Notes under the pieces: generated by a model
Told to the model about the DNA's origin: nothing
Database searches by the model: none
What the model saw: the letters and a program-made list of their open reading frames with translations, nothing else
Position numbers and translations under genes: made by a program
Source of the DNA: Notamacropus eugenii
Lineage: Eukaryota > Chordata > Mammalia > Diprotodontia > Macropodidae
Direction: 5' to 3'
NCBI RefSeq assembly: GCF_028372415.1
Contig: NC_092872.1
Coordinates: 516,770,224-516,834,223 of the forward strand
Length of the DNA stretch: 64,000 nt
Part shown: positions 11,598 through 21,030 of the stretch, piece after piece
Layout: every line of letters begins with the position of its first letter
Numbering within the stretch: the first letter of the stretch is position 1

Positions 11598-11599
11598 TG

Positions 11600-11740
11600 A
11601 TCTAGACCCACCCCTCTCATTTTACAGATGAGGAAACTGTGTCCAAGAGAAGGGGAAGAGACTTGCCTAAAGTCACATGGCTAAGAAGTAGCCAAGCCAG
11701 GATCTAAATTAGGATCTTAGAACTTCAAGTCCAATGCCAC
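11600..11740 (-). repeat. MIR-type SINE fragment, minus strand
   Basis: It starts with ctcattttacagatgagg and includes cttgcctaaagtcacatgg. The hAT element to its left appears to have inserted at its edge. Confidence 0.6.
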
Positions 11741-11964
11741 CATCATTAGAGGGGGAGCCCTGATCAACTGTGAGTGTATCTTGGAAGATTGGTTTTGAAT
11801 GAAAGGCACTATAGCTCCAGGAAGAATGAGGGCAGAGCATGTTTCTGTCTTCAAACATTGCTGGCTCCTTTGAGTCAGGCCAGATCCTTCTTTGGGTTTC
11901 TAAGCAGCTACTGATATAAGTGCCACAAACTTGCTATCTGCCTGTGTAGTCAAGGCACTATGAG

Positions 11965-12330
11965 TTACCTGGAGCATAAAATATCAGAACTGGAAGAGTC
12001 CTTCTTAGAGTTCATCTAGTCCAGGGGTTCTTAACCTGGGGTCTGTGAACCTCTTTAGCTTCCTATACATATATATACATGCACATACATACATATATAT
12101 ACTGTATTTCAAGATAATTGGCTTCCCTATGCATGTAATTTTATACACTAAAAAAATATTCAGAAAAGGGAACCATAGAATTCACCAGACTGCCCAGAGG
12201 ATGTTACAAAAAAAAAAATCTTAAGAATCCCTGATCTAGCCCAAACCTCTATCTTACAAATGAGGAAACTGAGGCCCCAAGATGGAAAGTGACTTGCTCA
12301 GTATCACCCAAACAAGTAGCAGAGCTAAGA
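11965..12330 (-). repeat. CR1-tail/MIR-type repeat interrupted by a hAT element
   Basis: The left part (11,980-12,021) reads aatatcagaactggaagagt up to catctagtc. The right part (12,234-12,330) resumes with atctagcccaaacctc and gaggaaactgaggcccc. Together they form one older repeat. Confidence 0.6.
12022..12233 (+). mobile_element. hAT-type non-autonomous DNA transposon, 212 bp
   Basis: The terminus caggggttcttaacctggg is matched in inverted form by a decayed right end reading cttaagaatccctg. It is flanked by an 8-bp duplication, atctagtc (12,014-12,021) and atctagcc (12,234-12,241), with one mismatch. The interior has no coding capacity and includes a TA/CA-rich stretch. The ends and duplication are typical of hAT-superfamily MITEs. 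Confidence 0.75.
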
Positions 12331-12334
12331 TCTG

Positions 12335-12530
12335 AGTCCAGCTCCAAACTGAATCCAAGTCCAACTCCAAATTTTTATCAGGATGAGGGTACATCAGTTT
12401 TCTCCTTTATAAAATGAGACTGGTGGGCTAGGTGACCTCAACTAGAGTCTTTTCAACTCTAATATGTTATATCCTATGTTCCAGGCCCCCTTCCAATTCT
12501 CTAACATTCATTGAGCCTATGATAACAGGT
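12335..12530 (+). repeat. MIR and CR1-tail fragments
   Basis: Pieces such as gttttctcctttataaaatg and ccttccaattctctaacatt are recognisable but short. Confidence 0.45.
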
Positions 12531-12940
12531 GTCACCCACACCCATAGATTATGTAGTAAATTCTTTTGCTTCCCTCCCTTTTAGATCTTCCAGTGCCTAG
12601 AGAAGACAAGCCCAAATTTGGATTTAGCCTCTAAATACAAAGAGGCTTTCAAAAGTCTCCTTTTCCTTCTGGATGCTTCAGTCCTGTACTGGGGCCTTGA
12701 AAAGGAAGGAGTAGGGAAAAGGGAGAGGAGAGGAGGTAATTGGGATGGGGAAGGTACACCATGGGCTATTCTAGCAAAGGACTATTTCTTCCTCCCACCT
12801 GCCCTACTTTGCAGTTGACCTAGGCTTCCTGGTCCCACAAGCACACTCTTTTTTACACCAATGCCACAAACAATCAACTTCACTACTTTCCCAGACCCTC
12901 CCTCCCGTCCTCCAACACACAGGCAAACTTAAAGTAGCAT
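12531..12940. other. non-coding, nothing recognised
   Basis: No exon or named repeat. Confidence 0.4.
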
Positions 12941-12944
12941 TAAA

Positions 12945-13135
12945 CTAGGAACCAACAGTCCTGGATTCTAGTGGCTCGGCCACTGGTAGTGCGACCTTGG
13001 AAATCACTTTTTTCTGGGCCTTAGTTGGATAAGAAAGGAGGCAGACCCCCTTCCCCCAAAATGACATGGGACTAGATGGATGATCGATAAGGTTCCTGCC
13101 AGCTCTGATACATGTGATTCTCTGAAGTTCTTTTG
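12945..13135 (+). repeat. MIR-type SINE fragment, plus strand
   Basis: It shows aggaaccaacagtcctgga, tgcgaccttggaaatcact and a final ggttcctgccagctctgat. Confidence 0.5.
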
Positions 13136-13860
13136 AACTTTCTTCCCACTTTGGGCACAGTTCTAGCTCAGTATGTCAGAACGGTAAACCTTCAGCGCAG
13201 GGCCCTGCTTCCCTTCCCCCTCCCCCTCTAGGCTCTGGCCCTTCTTCTAGTCGAGTTTAGCGTCAGCCCTGTGATTCAGCAAAGAAAACCAAGCTGCCAC
13301 TTCTCCCTCTTCCCCGAGTCTTTTTCAGTCGGCGGGGGATTGGAATCTCGGTCAATTCCCCTTTACCCACACGCTCCTTACTTCTCCCGGGTTCTGCGGC
13401 TGGAGGGGCAAAGACCGACCTGTCTTGTGATTGGACCACAGATTAGACAGCCCCGCCCCTTTCCACCCTCCCCACCACCCCGCCACCCCATCCCCCATTC
13501 TCTTTCTGTCTCTCTGTCTCTCTCCCCCTTCCTCTCTCCTACACCTCCCTCCCCAGCAAATCCCCCCAGAGTGGGGAAGCTCTGAGGACGAAGGGACCCC
13601 CTGCAGAGGGGAACTTCTCTCCCAAGACCCAATTCCACACAGCCCCGTGGGTCACCCGGGCTCCTACCATAATTCTGCTGAGTCATTCAAAGCCCAGCCT
13701 CCAGCAAGCTTCTGTCCTTGAAAACAGCTGCCTCCAACCACTTCCTGGAGACCTATCTCAAAGTCCCCCAAACCCAAAGGCCTTAGAGGAGGGGGAGGGA
13801 TGAGGTGGGGAGACTTTCAAGGAAAAAATTCCAAAAAGCAAACCACTGCCCCCCCAAGGC
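13136..13860. other. CEBPB 3' flank, C-rich non-coding DNA
   Basis: CT-rich, low-complexity DNA, notably 13,455-13,560, lies beyond the predicted CEBPB poly(A) site. Long open frames on both strands reflect composition only. Confidence 0.5.
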
Positions 13861-13880
13861 TCTTTTACTAGACGCAAAAG

Positions 13881-13886
13881 TTTATT
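13881..13886 (-). terminator. CEBPB: CEBPB polyadenylation signal AATAAA
   Basis: On the plus strand the hexamer reads tttatt; on the transcript it is AATAAA. It lies about 940 nt past the stop codon and is the only canonical hexamer I see on that strand downstream of the stop. Cleavage is expected some 10-30 nt further, near 13,860. Confidence 0.7.
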
Positions 13887-14288
13887 AAAATTGTTCATTA
13901 TTAATGCTTCAAACGCAGAGATCCCAAAATATACAGATGCCTTTTTCCTTATAGAAATAGATTATTCTTTATAATAAAAAAACGTAGGAACATCTTTAAC
14001 AGATTACTCAATCCATGACTGACAGTTACACGTGGTTACATCAGTTGTGTACACAGTCGTTCCCAGCCATGTTTAAAGATTGCATCACTCACTTTCTGTT
14101 TGCCTGCCCGCCGCCCTCCCTGCTCCGCTCGGCTAGATCTGTGTGTATCTATACACATGTCGTATATACACATGTATGTGTATATACACACGGGCATATA
14201 CACATACACATAATTTCTGGGTTTTTAAATAACACTATGCCACAAATTCGCAGAGATCCCCGATCTGAACATTTGGTTGGTGGGAAAA

Positions 14289-14308
14289 TATATATATATA
14301 TATATATA
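14289..14308. repeat. (TA)n microsatellite in CEBPB 3' UTR
   Basis: About ten TA dinucleotides, with a related TA/CA/TG tract at 14,150-14,215. Confidence 0.8.
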
Positions 14309-14826
14309 AAATAATAAAATTACCAACAAGAAAGCCAATTCGTCAACCAGGCAAGGCGCACAAGTTTTCAAACGTCGCCGGAGGTTGACGGGAAAGGGAA
14401 TATTTGAAGGCTCTCACAAGGGGTTGTTCGGGTGACGGAGAGTCAAGGGGGGGAAGGCGGGGAGGACTGGCGGACAGCGGAGGTCGATGGTGCCGCCCCC
14501 GCAGGGCCCTCACTCAAACAAGAATCTAAAACAACCCCCGGCGGCCCGCCTCGAAAACAACCTACCATTCTCCTCCTCTCCCCACACAAACACCCACCAA
14601 ATCTTCGAGTCTCTGCCCTTTCTCTCCTCTCTGCTAGGTCTGCCCCACCCGGGAGCAGAAGTAAACAGCCCCGAGGCTAGCAGTCTCCAGATGTGGCGGT
14701 CAGCGGTGGCCAGATACGATCACCCCAAGTCCCCCCGGCCAAGTGTCCTAGAGGGGCGCGGGCCACAAGAGCGAGAGGCCTCCCCGCGCTGGCGGAGGCT
14801 GGGGCCCCAGAGGGCCGGCCGCTGGG

Positions 14827-15915
14827 CTAACAGTGTCCGGAGGAGGCCAGCAAGGGCTCGGGCAGCTGTTTGAACAAGTTCCTAAGCGTGCTCAGCTCTC
14901 GGGACAGCTGCTCCACCTTCTTCTGCAGCCGCTCGTTCTCCGCCGTCAGCTCCAGCACTTTGTGCTGCGTTTCCAAGTTGCGCATCTTGGCTTTGTCGCG
15001 ACTCTTACGCACCGCGATGTTGTTGCGCTCCCGGCGGATCTTGTACTCGTCGCTGTGCTTGTCCACGCTCTTCTTGGCCTTGCTCTTGGCTGGCAGCGGG
15101 GTCGGGCCGCCCGGGTAGCAGCCTCCGGCCTTGCTCTCCGTCGGGTTCGGGGTCCCGGGGGGACTAGAGGAAGACGACGTGGACAGGTTGCCGCTACTGC
15201 CGCTCGGTACCGACTGGTAGCCCAGGTAGGAGCGCATGGCATAGGGCGAGCCGGCGGACATGCCCCCGCCCGGCCCGGCCGCCGAGTCCTCTTTTCTTTT
15301 GCAAGGCACCGAGTCCGCCACCGGTTCGAAACCGGGTTCGGCCTTGAGCTCGCCTGCCCCCGGCGGTGGCAGTGGCGGCGGCGGCTGAAGGGGCGTGAAG
15401 CAGCCCGGAGGGTGCAAGCCGCCTTTGCTCGCGCCCTGCTGAGCTAGGCGGCCCAGGCTCAGGTAGCTGTAGTCTGGGCCCGGCGGCTTCTTGCAGACGG
15501 AGCCGCTGCCTTTGGCGTAGTCGTCCGCGAAGAGGTCAGAAAGGAAATCGTGGTGGTGGGGGGGATGAGGAGGGTGCGCGTGGGGGTGGCCGGAGGAGGC
15601 GGGAGCGGAGGAGGCGGAGGCGGCGGAGGAGGCGGGAGGAGGCGGCTCGAAGTTCCCCCCCGCTGCTGGGGGAGGCGGCGGCGGCTGCTGAGGCTGCTGG
15701 GCGCCCAGCGGATCCAGGTAGGGGCTGAAGTCTATGGCTCTTTCGTGGTCGCCGATGCTGAGCTCGCTCATAGAACGGCCCCCGGGCCGGGGCGGGTGCA
15801 GCTTGAAGGGAGCTAAACAGTCCGCCTCGTAGTAGAAGTTCGCCACTTCCATGGATTTAAAGGCCGGAGGCTGCAAAGGGAGGCATGTTGGGTCCCAGGA
15901 CACCAGGCGTTGCAT
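14827..15915 (-). CDS. CEBPB: CCAAT/enhancer-binding protein beta, single exon, 362 aa
   Basis: bZIP transcription factor that acts in the nucleus as a dimer on CCAAT/enhancer sites in inflammation, adipocyte, liver and myeloid programmes. Conserved N-terminal activation motifs are visible: [15 protein letters not shown] at 21-35, [15 protein letters not shown] at 53-67 and [13 protein letters not shown] at 121-133. A SUMO-type LKAEP site is at 190-194, and a Ser-rich stretch with the SPPGTP MAPK site (Thr255) at 251-256. The basic region spans about 286-313 with the [14 protein letters not shown] core. The zipper follows, with leucines at 323, 330, 337 and 344, and the C-terminus is SSGHC. 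It is intronless, as in other mammals. In-frame starts for the three known isoforms are present: Met1 (LAP*), Met22 at 15,850-15,852 (LAP) and Met219 at 15,259-15,261 (LIP, 144 aa). Length is close to the human 345 aa. The extra residues are mainly Pro, His and Ala tracts in linkers. Confidence 0.98.
   Translation of the reverse strand: MQRLVSWDPTCLPLQPPAFKSMEVANFYYEADCLAPFKLHPPRPGGRSMSELSIGDHERAIDFSPYLDPLGAQQPQQPPPPPPAAGGNFEPPPPASSAASASSAPASSGHPHAHPPHPPHHHDFLSDLFADDYAKGSGSVCKKPPGPDYSYLSLGRLAQQGASKGGLHPPGCFTPLQPPPPLPPPGAGELKAEPGFEPVADSVPCKRKEDSAAGPGGGMSAGSPYAMRSYLGYQSVPSGSSGNLSTSSSSSPPGTPNPTESKAGGCYPGGPTPLPAKSKAKKSVDKHSDEYKIRRERNNIAVRKSRDKAKMRNLETQHKVLELTAENERLQKKVEQLSRELSTLRNLFKQLPEPLLASSGHC
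15857..15886 (-). promoter_or_regulatory. CEBPB: CEBPB regulatory upstream ORF between LAP* and LAP starts
   Basis: An out-of-frame ATG opens a nine-codon frame (MPPFAASGL) that stops four nucleotides before the LAP start codon. Known CEBPB genes carry a small uORF in this position, and it steers ribosomes to the downstream LIP start. The sequence differs from the human peptide as I recall it, but position, frame and stop spacing match. Its ATG has A at -3, a better context than the LAP* start. Confidence 0.85.
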
Positions 15916-16280
15916 GAAAGCAAAGGGGGAGAGAGGAAGGGGAAGGGGGAGGGAGAAAGGGGGGGGAGGGAGAAGGGAGCAGGCTGGGGCGGGGGGCTTG
16001 GCTTGAGGATTTTCGCGGCCCCCCTCTGCCCCGGCCGCTGCAATCCTCCGGAGCAGAGACGGAGGCTGCTTTCAGCTCAAGCTGCGCCAGGCGTTCTGGG
16101 ATCCCCAGGGGCTCGGCTGTCCCTGCTGCCGGGGTCCGGAGCACCGAGCTGGGGTGGGCTTCTGCGGCGCTCGGCACTGCTTCCGCGGCTGCTGGAGCTG
16201 CTGTGGCCGCTGCTACCGTGGCTGTGGCTGCGGCTGCTCCGGACCATCTGGTCCCTCCGGGTCCCGTGCGCGGCTGTGAC
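15916..16280 (-). other. CEBPB: CEBPB 5' untranslated leader
   Basis: Inferred from the TATA box, about 365 nt. Next to the LAP* start the transcript is strongly C/U-rich (15,918-15,985); further up it is GC-rich with CAG/CGG runs. The LAP* ATG has T at -3 and C at +4, a weak context that fits leaky scanning to LAP. Confidence 0.6.
16077..16247 (-). promoter_or_regulatory. possible second upstream ORF in CEBPB leader, 56 codons
   Basis: If transcription starts about 30 nt past the TATA box, the first ATG of the mRNA is at 16,245-16,247. It opens a Ser/Arg/Pro-rich frame that stops at 16,077, well before the LAP* start. Its context has C at -3 and G at +4. No conserved peptide is recognised, and translation is unproven. 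Confidence 0.35.
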
Positions 16281-16305
16281 TTGCTAAAGTTTCTCGCTCG
16301 CCGGT

Positions 16306-16313
16306 TATTTATA
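16306..16313 (-). promoter_or_regulatory. CEBPB: CEBPB TATA box
   Basis: On the minus strand the sequence reads TATAAATA inside CCTTTATAAATAACC. It lies about 390 nt upstream of the LAP* start codon, in the right position for the TATA-driven CEBPB promoter. It predicts a start site near 16,276-16,282. Confidence 0.85.
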
Positions 16314-16340
16314 AAGGCGGCCCTTAGCAACGGCCCATAG

Positions 16341-16348
16341 CTGCGTCA
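16341..16348 (-). promoter_or_regulatory. CEBPB: CRE-like site TGACGCAG in CEBPB promoter
   Basis: The minus strand reads TGACGCAG about 28 bp upstream of the TATA box. Known CEBPB promoters are cAMP-responsive through CREB/ATF sites just upstream of TATA. I recall a similar CRE-to-TATA layout in the human promoter. Confidence 0.7.
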
Positions 16349-16580
16349 CGGCTGGCAGCCTGCCCCAAGCCGCGCATGCCGGGCCGCCGCTTCCCCTGCT
16401 CCCCCTGCAGCCGCCACCGCCACCGAAAGCTCCCCGCAGTCCTAGCGCCGCGACCCGGCCCCGCAACCCGAGAAGGAAGCCGAGCCAGCGATGCGCGTTT
16501 TGGGGGTCCTGCGGACTACGCGTGAGGCGATCGCGTGCGCCCCAGCTCCTATCCCAAGGGAGAGGCTGGGGGAGGTGCGG

Positions 16581-16590
16581 CCCCGCCCCC
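16581..16590 (-). promoter_or_regulatory. GC box upstream of CEBPB
   Basis: The plus strand reads ccccgccccc, an inverted Sp1/KLF-type GC box about 270 bp above the TATA box and immediately next to the CA microsatellite. Confidence 0.5.
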
Positions 16591-16599
16591 TTGGAAAGA

Positions 16600-16605
<6 letters not shown>

Positions 16606-16647
<42 letters not shown>
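16606..16647. repeat. (CA)n microsatellite in CEBPB promoter
   Basis: About 21 perfect CA units (TG on the transcribed orientation) lie some 325 bp upstream of the predicted start site. Confidence 0.95.
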
Positions 16648-16649
<2 letters not shown>

Positions 16650-17059
16650 CACCATTCCTCAGTCTCCTAGATCTAAGCCCTGTGTAGATCTTACCTCCAC
16701 CCCCAGGTTTCCCTCTCGAAAGGGGCCGAGGATTTCCGAGCCTCCCACTCCTCCGAGGGTCTTTGCTTGCGGCCCTGCCTCCCTTTCGCTCTCCTCTGGT
16801 TTGCACTCCCCGCCCCTCCCTGCCCCACCCCGCCCCCCGCCCCCTAACCCCCTGCCTGCTGGAGAGTGGGCTAGCAGAGGATCTGGGGCAGAAATCCGGG
16901 CCAGGGAAACCAGTTTCCCACCGCCACGATCTGGCCCTGCCTCCAGAGCTTCTCCATCCCACCCGAGGCAGCTCTGGCTCTGTGCGGTGCTTTGTCCCCA
17001 CCTCCCGATGCACCTGTAGGCCGGGGCACTTGCCCTTGTTTCCTTCCCTCCAAGCTGTC

Positions 17060-17061
<2 letters not shown>

Positions 17062-17154
<93 letters not shown>

Positions 17155-17175
17155 CCTCCCTCTCTCTCTCCACCT
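17062..17175. repeat. (TC)n microsatellite upstream of CEBPB
   Basis: About 45 uninterrupted TC units, then a short ccctccc break and more TC. On the CEBPB strand it is a GA tract about 0.8-0.9 kb upstream of the start site. Ser/Leu and Arg/Glu open frames here are artefacts. Confidence 0.95.
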
Positions 17176-17504
17176 CTACCTCTACCTGTACCACCTCACT
17201 TGTGTCTGGAGCCCCCAAGACTCTTTCCAGTCCACTGGGGAGCCGAAAACTTGATTCTTGGGGGTGGATTCTTGGGATGTTCTTGGGAGTAGATTGTAGA
17301 CATCGGTAAGTTTGAGCTTATGTGCAAGTCTGGTCCAGCGCACCCACTTGGGGTGTAAGGGTGCTCTATATGTACTGGCTGTCCCCAAGAGTGGTGATCT
17401 GCCACCAGGAGCAAGCCTCAGTGTTAGCCTTTGGACTTGGGTCTTCTATACAAGGCAAATAATCTGAGAACGAATGAAGATCTGGACTCTAGTTCTGACG
17501 ACCA
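17176..17504. other. non-coding, nothing recognised
   Basis: Unique-looking DNA between the TC tract and the first SINE fragment. It could hold CEBPB control elements, but I see no specific site. Confidence 0.4.
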
Positions 17505-17760
17505 CTTAACCAGCAAGTTAGAGGATTTTAAGATTAAGAGCTGGAAAGGACATTATAGGTCACTTTGATCAGCTTCCTCATTTTGCAGAGAAGAAAACTG
17601 AGACTTATGGGACTTGAACTCAGATATTCTGGCTCCAGACCCAATGATCTTTCCCTTCTACCACAGCAACTTCCAGGTCCTCAGTTTCTTCTATTGTAAA
17701 ATGAGAGATTTGTACTAGCTGCCCTCAAGCCCCTTCCAGGTTCAAATTAATATTATTCCT
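17505..17760. repeat. back-to-back MIR-type fragments
   Basis: A minus-strand piece (cctcattttgcagagaag, gggacttgaactcag) is followed by a plus-strand piece (tcctcagtttcttctattgt). Confidence 0.6.
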
Positions 17761-18425
17761 CACACATGCTCCCCTTACAACTAGCCTGGCCAGCCTACCT
17801 GGAGGAAAGTGAACACAGGGAAAGAAAGACTTGTTTCTGAGAAAGGTTAACTTGGAAGGTCTCAGCACTTCCCAAGGGAGAAAAGAGACCAGAGGCTAGC
17901 AAAGAATAGGAAAGAAGCCATGATTCCCCTAAAGTGGAAGAAGACCCCTGGATTCTATTTACCTGCCACTGAATGCCTTCTGTCTTAAATCTGGGGAGTT
18001 CAAGAAATTATTTGACTCACACTGCCCCTGTTTCTTCCAAGCCCTCTTGAAAATAGAAATGGTACCCATTATCCCCTGGCCCTGTACCCCACAGAACTCC
18101 TAGGTAACTAGAAAGAATAGGGCAACTTTCCTCTCCTAATTCCTCTTCTAACCTGGAACAGGAATGAAATTCCCACTGCCCAGAACCTATCCTGGTTCAA
18201 TGACTTGGGCCACAGAAAAGAGTAGACAGTCACAGAGGAGACTTTGACTCATCACTGGTTTCATTTCTTTCATCTTAGACTATTCCTCTAGTTGGAAAGA
18301 AGGTCTTTTCTGGAAGCCTCTACTAAATAACTTGCCATTCAGAGTATGTGACAGGCCTGCTTGGGGGAGGCTGGTCTCCTTTACTACTTAAGAATATGAA
18401 GGTAGCATTTTGTGGGGGAAGGTGG
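17761..18425. other. non-coding, nothing recognised
   Basis: No exon or repeat I can name. Confidence 0.45.
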
Positions 18426-18429
18426 AGAG

Positions 18430-18670
18430 GAACAGTACATATTGGACTAGAAGTCAGGAGATACAGATTCTGGTCAACTGTGCCACTAGTACTCACTATA
18501 TGACCCTGAGTAAGTCATTTCTCTCTGAACCTCATTTTTTTTATGTACAAGATGGGGTTGGGGGATACTTCTAAGTTTTCTCCCAGCTCTAACACCATAG
18601 GTTCTATAGTTCCTTGTACCTTTTATGTTCTAAGAGCCCTTCTAGATGACATTCTATGGTTCTGCAACTG
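18430..18670 (+). repeat. MIR-type SINE and CR1-tail, plus strand
   Basis: A SINE with attggactagaagtcagga, a segment of ctctgaacctcattt and a tail phrase gttctatagttcc/ttatgttctaagag. Confidence 0.55.
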
Positions 18671-19245
18671 GTTTCCTGCCTAGTTTATTTTCCTTGCTGG
18701 AATTGTCCATGAGACACCAGTGAATTCTGGTTAGATGGCAAAGCTAGAACTTCCTGATAGCCCTGGCATTGTTCATGTTTTGGACAGCTCCCTCCATCAG
18801 TCCAGGATCAAGTTGTCCAATGTGTCTTCTGCCCTCCTCCTAAAACCCTCCCACAAACCCTGCTCCCTCCCCGCCCCCCACACACACATATCCCAGACAT
18901 TCACATGCATACATTCATACAGGCTTATTTGTTGGTGATCCCTGACCCAACACCCCCAGGCCTTCACCCCTGCAAGATGTTGCTCAAGCCCTATTTTATC
19001 TGCTCCTTCAGTGATCTTTGCCCTGTAAGTGCTGGTGGAAAAATGACATCTCAGGAGCCTGGGGACAGATCAACTGGATGAGCCTGAAAATTTTTCAGGG
19101 CCTCTCCACAGCCTTGAGAGAGGTTGGGAGGCCAGAGGTCAGAACCATCCCTGGAGTTCCACAAATGGAACAATTGCACCTGACCCAAGCAAGAGGCTGA
19201 AGCTTAAAAAAAAATACACAAAACTTGAAACTGTTGCACAAAAAA
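18671..19245. other. non-coding, nothing recognised
   Basis: Short frames here have no recognisable product; no repeat boundary is clear. Confidence 0.45.
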
Positions 19246-19249
19246 GATG

Positions 19250-19645
19250 TCATATAATGGAGAGAGCATCAGAAAACCTGGATTTGAGTTCTTGCTCATT
19301 AGCTCTATGACATCAGCCAAATCATTGGTGTGATCATCTGTAGTGTGGGAAAACAATGACAAGCAAGACAGTTTTAAAAGTAAACATGTAGAATTTATAA
19401 TATACTTTCATTTTTAAAAAGCAAGTGGTATGAAATATTGGTTCATGGTTTCATGTAGAATCTTTTTTGTGTTCTGTATATATAGAAATGTTCTTTTTTT
19501 TGTGTTTAAATTCAGAATAAACAATTTTAACATGAAATGGAATAAATATCTGTTTTGTTTTATTTAATTATGAAGATCAAATAAAATAATCTCTGCAAAG
19601 CACTCTGTAAATAATAAAATCTAATGCCAGTGTTATTGCTGTTTT
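19250..19645 (+). repeat. MIR-type SINE interrupted by an AT-rich element
   Basis: The head is at 19,250-19,350 (gagagagcatcagaaaacc, gatttgagttcttgc). The tail, aagatcaaataaaataatc then gcaaagcactctgtaaat, resumes at about 19,570. The intervening AT-rich 19,370-19,560 ends in a tatatagaaatgttctttt stretch that resembles 38,590-38,680. Confidence 0.5.
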
Positions 19646-19719
19646 GTCCAGGGCCGGGTCACCAGTCAACATTTTCAGAATGTACATTACCCCTTTGTGA
19701 GATAATACAGTCATAACGG

Positions 19720-20110
19720 ATCTTAGACTATAGATTGTCAGAAATGGAAAGGGACATCAAGACACACTATCAGAACCTAGAATGTCAGGACTGAAAGATA
19801 AAACTTAGTCCAATCCCTTCATTCTATTCTTTTAATTTTCAGTTTATTCTAAACTTCATAACTCTTAACAAAAACATTCAAATAAAATATAAAATGACTG
19901 TAGACAGAACAATTCAATTCAACATTTATTAAATGCCTACTAGATGGCAGATAACCATGCAAGGCACTGAGAATGAAAAGACAAAAATGAAGCAGTCTGT
20001 ACCCTAGAGAAGCTAGCATTTTTCTGATACCTGCTGAACTCATATAGTTTTGAGGGTCAAATGAAATACTCTATATGAAAATCTTTTGTAAATTACAAAG
20101 TCCAAGTTGC
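19720..20110. repeat. CR1-tail, L2 and SINE scraps
   Basis: CR1-tail phrases are seen at 19,735-19,800. An L2-like cattattaaatgcctac-type start follows at about 19,915-20,045, then a plus-strand SINE tail (gtcaaatgaaatactc). Confidence 0.5.
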
Positions 20111-20154
20111 TTACATTGGTCTTTAAAATATGCACATTAATTTAACAAAATAAA

Positions 20155-20450
20155 ACTATTCCTTTTGCTTTCATGTTTCTTTTTTATCTTTTTTTTTATT
20201 CTGTACATTTTTTATTTGGTTGCCATAATTTTTTTATGTAGTGGTCATATATTTATGCATTTCTTATGATTCATTATATATTTCTTATGATTCTGTTCCC
20301 CTCACTTTACATCATTTTATTTCTTCCCATATTTCTTCACATTCCTAATAATTATCATTTTTATGGTGCAGTTACATCTCATTTCATTGCATTCATATCC
20401 TTCGATTTATTCATACATCTCCCAGTTATTGGACATACACTGATTCCCTG
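20155..20450 (-). repeat. L1-type 3' region fragment, minus strand
   Basis: T-rich sequence with ctcccagttattggacatac near the right end. It parallels the ccccagttgacaggtatccc segment of the clearer copy at 44,140-44,825. Confidence 0.45.
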
Positions 20451-20454
20451 ATCT

Positions 20455-21030
20455 TAAAGAGAAGGAAAATATGCCCCAGAAAAGAGAAATGACTTGCCCA
20501 TGGTCACACATGGTCCTGGAACTGAAGTCCATGTGCCCTGACTCTAAGTTGAAGGCTCTTACTATCTCATACTTTCTCTCCTCTCTCCCTTCAAGGTTGC
20601 CCTTGATAACAACATTGATTTGGAAACTGCTATGCCCTGGGAATCAAAGGCTTGAGCTGCACTAAGATTCTGATGAATCAGACAGCTTGTAACAAACATA
20701 TTCAGGGAATTTTCCCAGGTCCACTCTCCAAAGGAGGGTCTTTGTGAAGGCCATCCAGATGGCTCAGCTCCTAGAGGGGACTCAGGATCAGTGACCACTG
20801 AATCCCTTCCCTTTCAAGCTTTTGACCTCTTCCCTTCCATGGAAAACTGGAAAGAGGCAGATCAAGTTGTGAGACAATATCTTATACCATTAATTCAGCT
20901 GTGTGACTCTGGGCAAGTGACTTAGCAAGTTTCCTCAGCAGTAGAATGGGTATAATGATGTTACTACCTTTCAGAATTGTGAGAATCAAATTTGTAAACA
21001 GTGCCTGGCACTTAATAAATGTTTATCCCC
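20455..21030. repeat. MIR-type fragments around unique DNA
   Basis: A minus-strand piece lies at about 20,455-20,570 (gacttgcccatggtcacac) and a plus-strand piece at about 20,870-21,030. The 300 bp between them shows nothing I recognise. Confidence 0.5.

Larger units (their letters stand above)
13861..14826 (-). other. CEBPB: CEBPB 3' untranslated region
   Basis: This is the stretch between the CEBPB stop codon and the first convincing minus-strand AATAAA. It is about 0.95 kb with no intron. Its distal half is AT-rich and includes TA/CA microsatellites at about 14,150-14,215 and 14,289-14,308. The proximal half belongs to the CpG-rich island. The exact cleavage site is inferred. Confidence 0.65.
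14340..16600. promoter_or_regulatory. CEBPB: CpG island over CEBPB
   Basis: By eye, CpG dinucleotides and GC content jump here compared with the AT-rich flanks. The island spans the proximal 3' UTR, the whole coding region, the leader and the promoter. Boundaries are approximate. Confidence 0.75.

Noticed and set aside
14833..15447. 204-codon open frame antisense to CEBPB, and several other long frames on both strands of the CpG island
   Set aside because: They are shadows of a GC-rich coding region with few stop codons. They show Arg/Ala-rich composition, no conserved domain, and overlap the certain CEBPB frame.
15857..16330. 157-codon minus-strand frame over the CEBPB leader
   Set aside because: Its ATG lies upstream of the TATA box and so outside the expected transcript. 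Only its last nine codons, starting at an internal ATG, form the real uORF.
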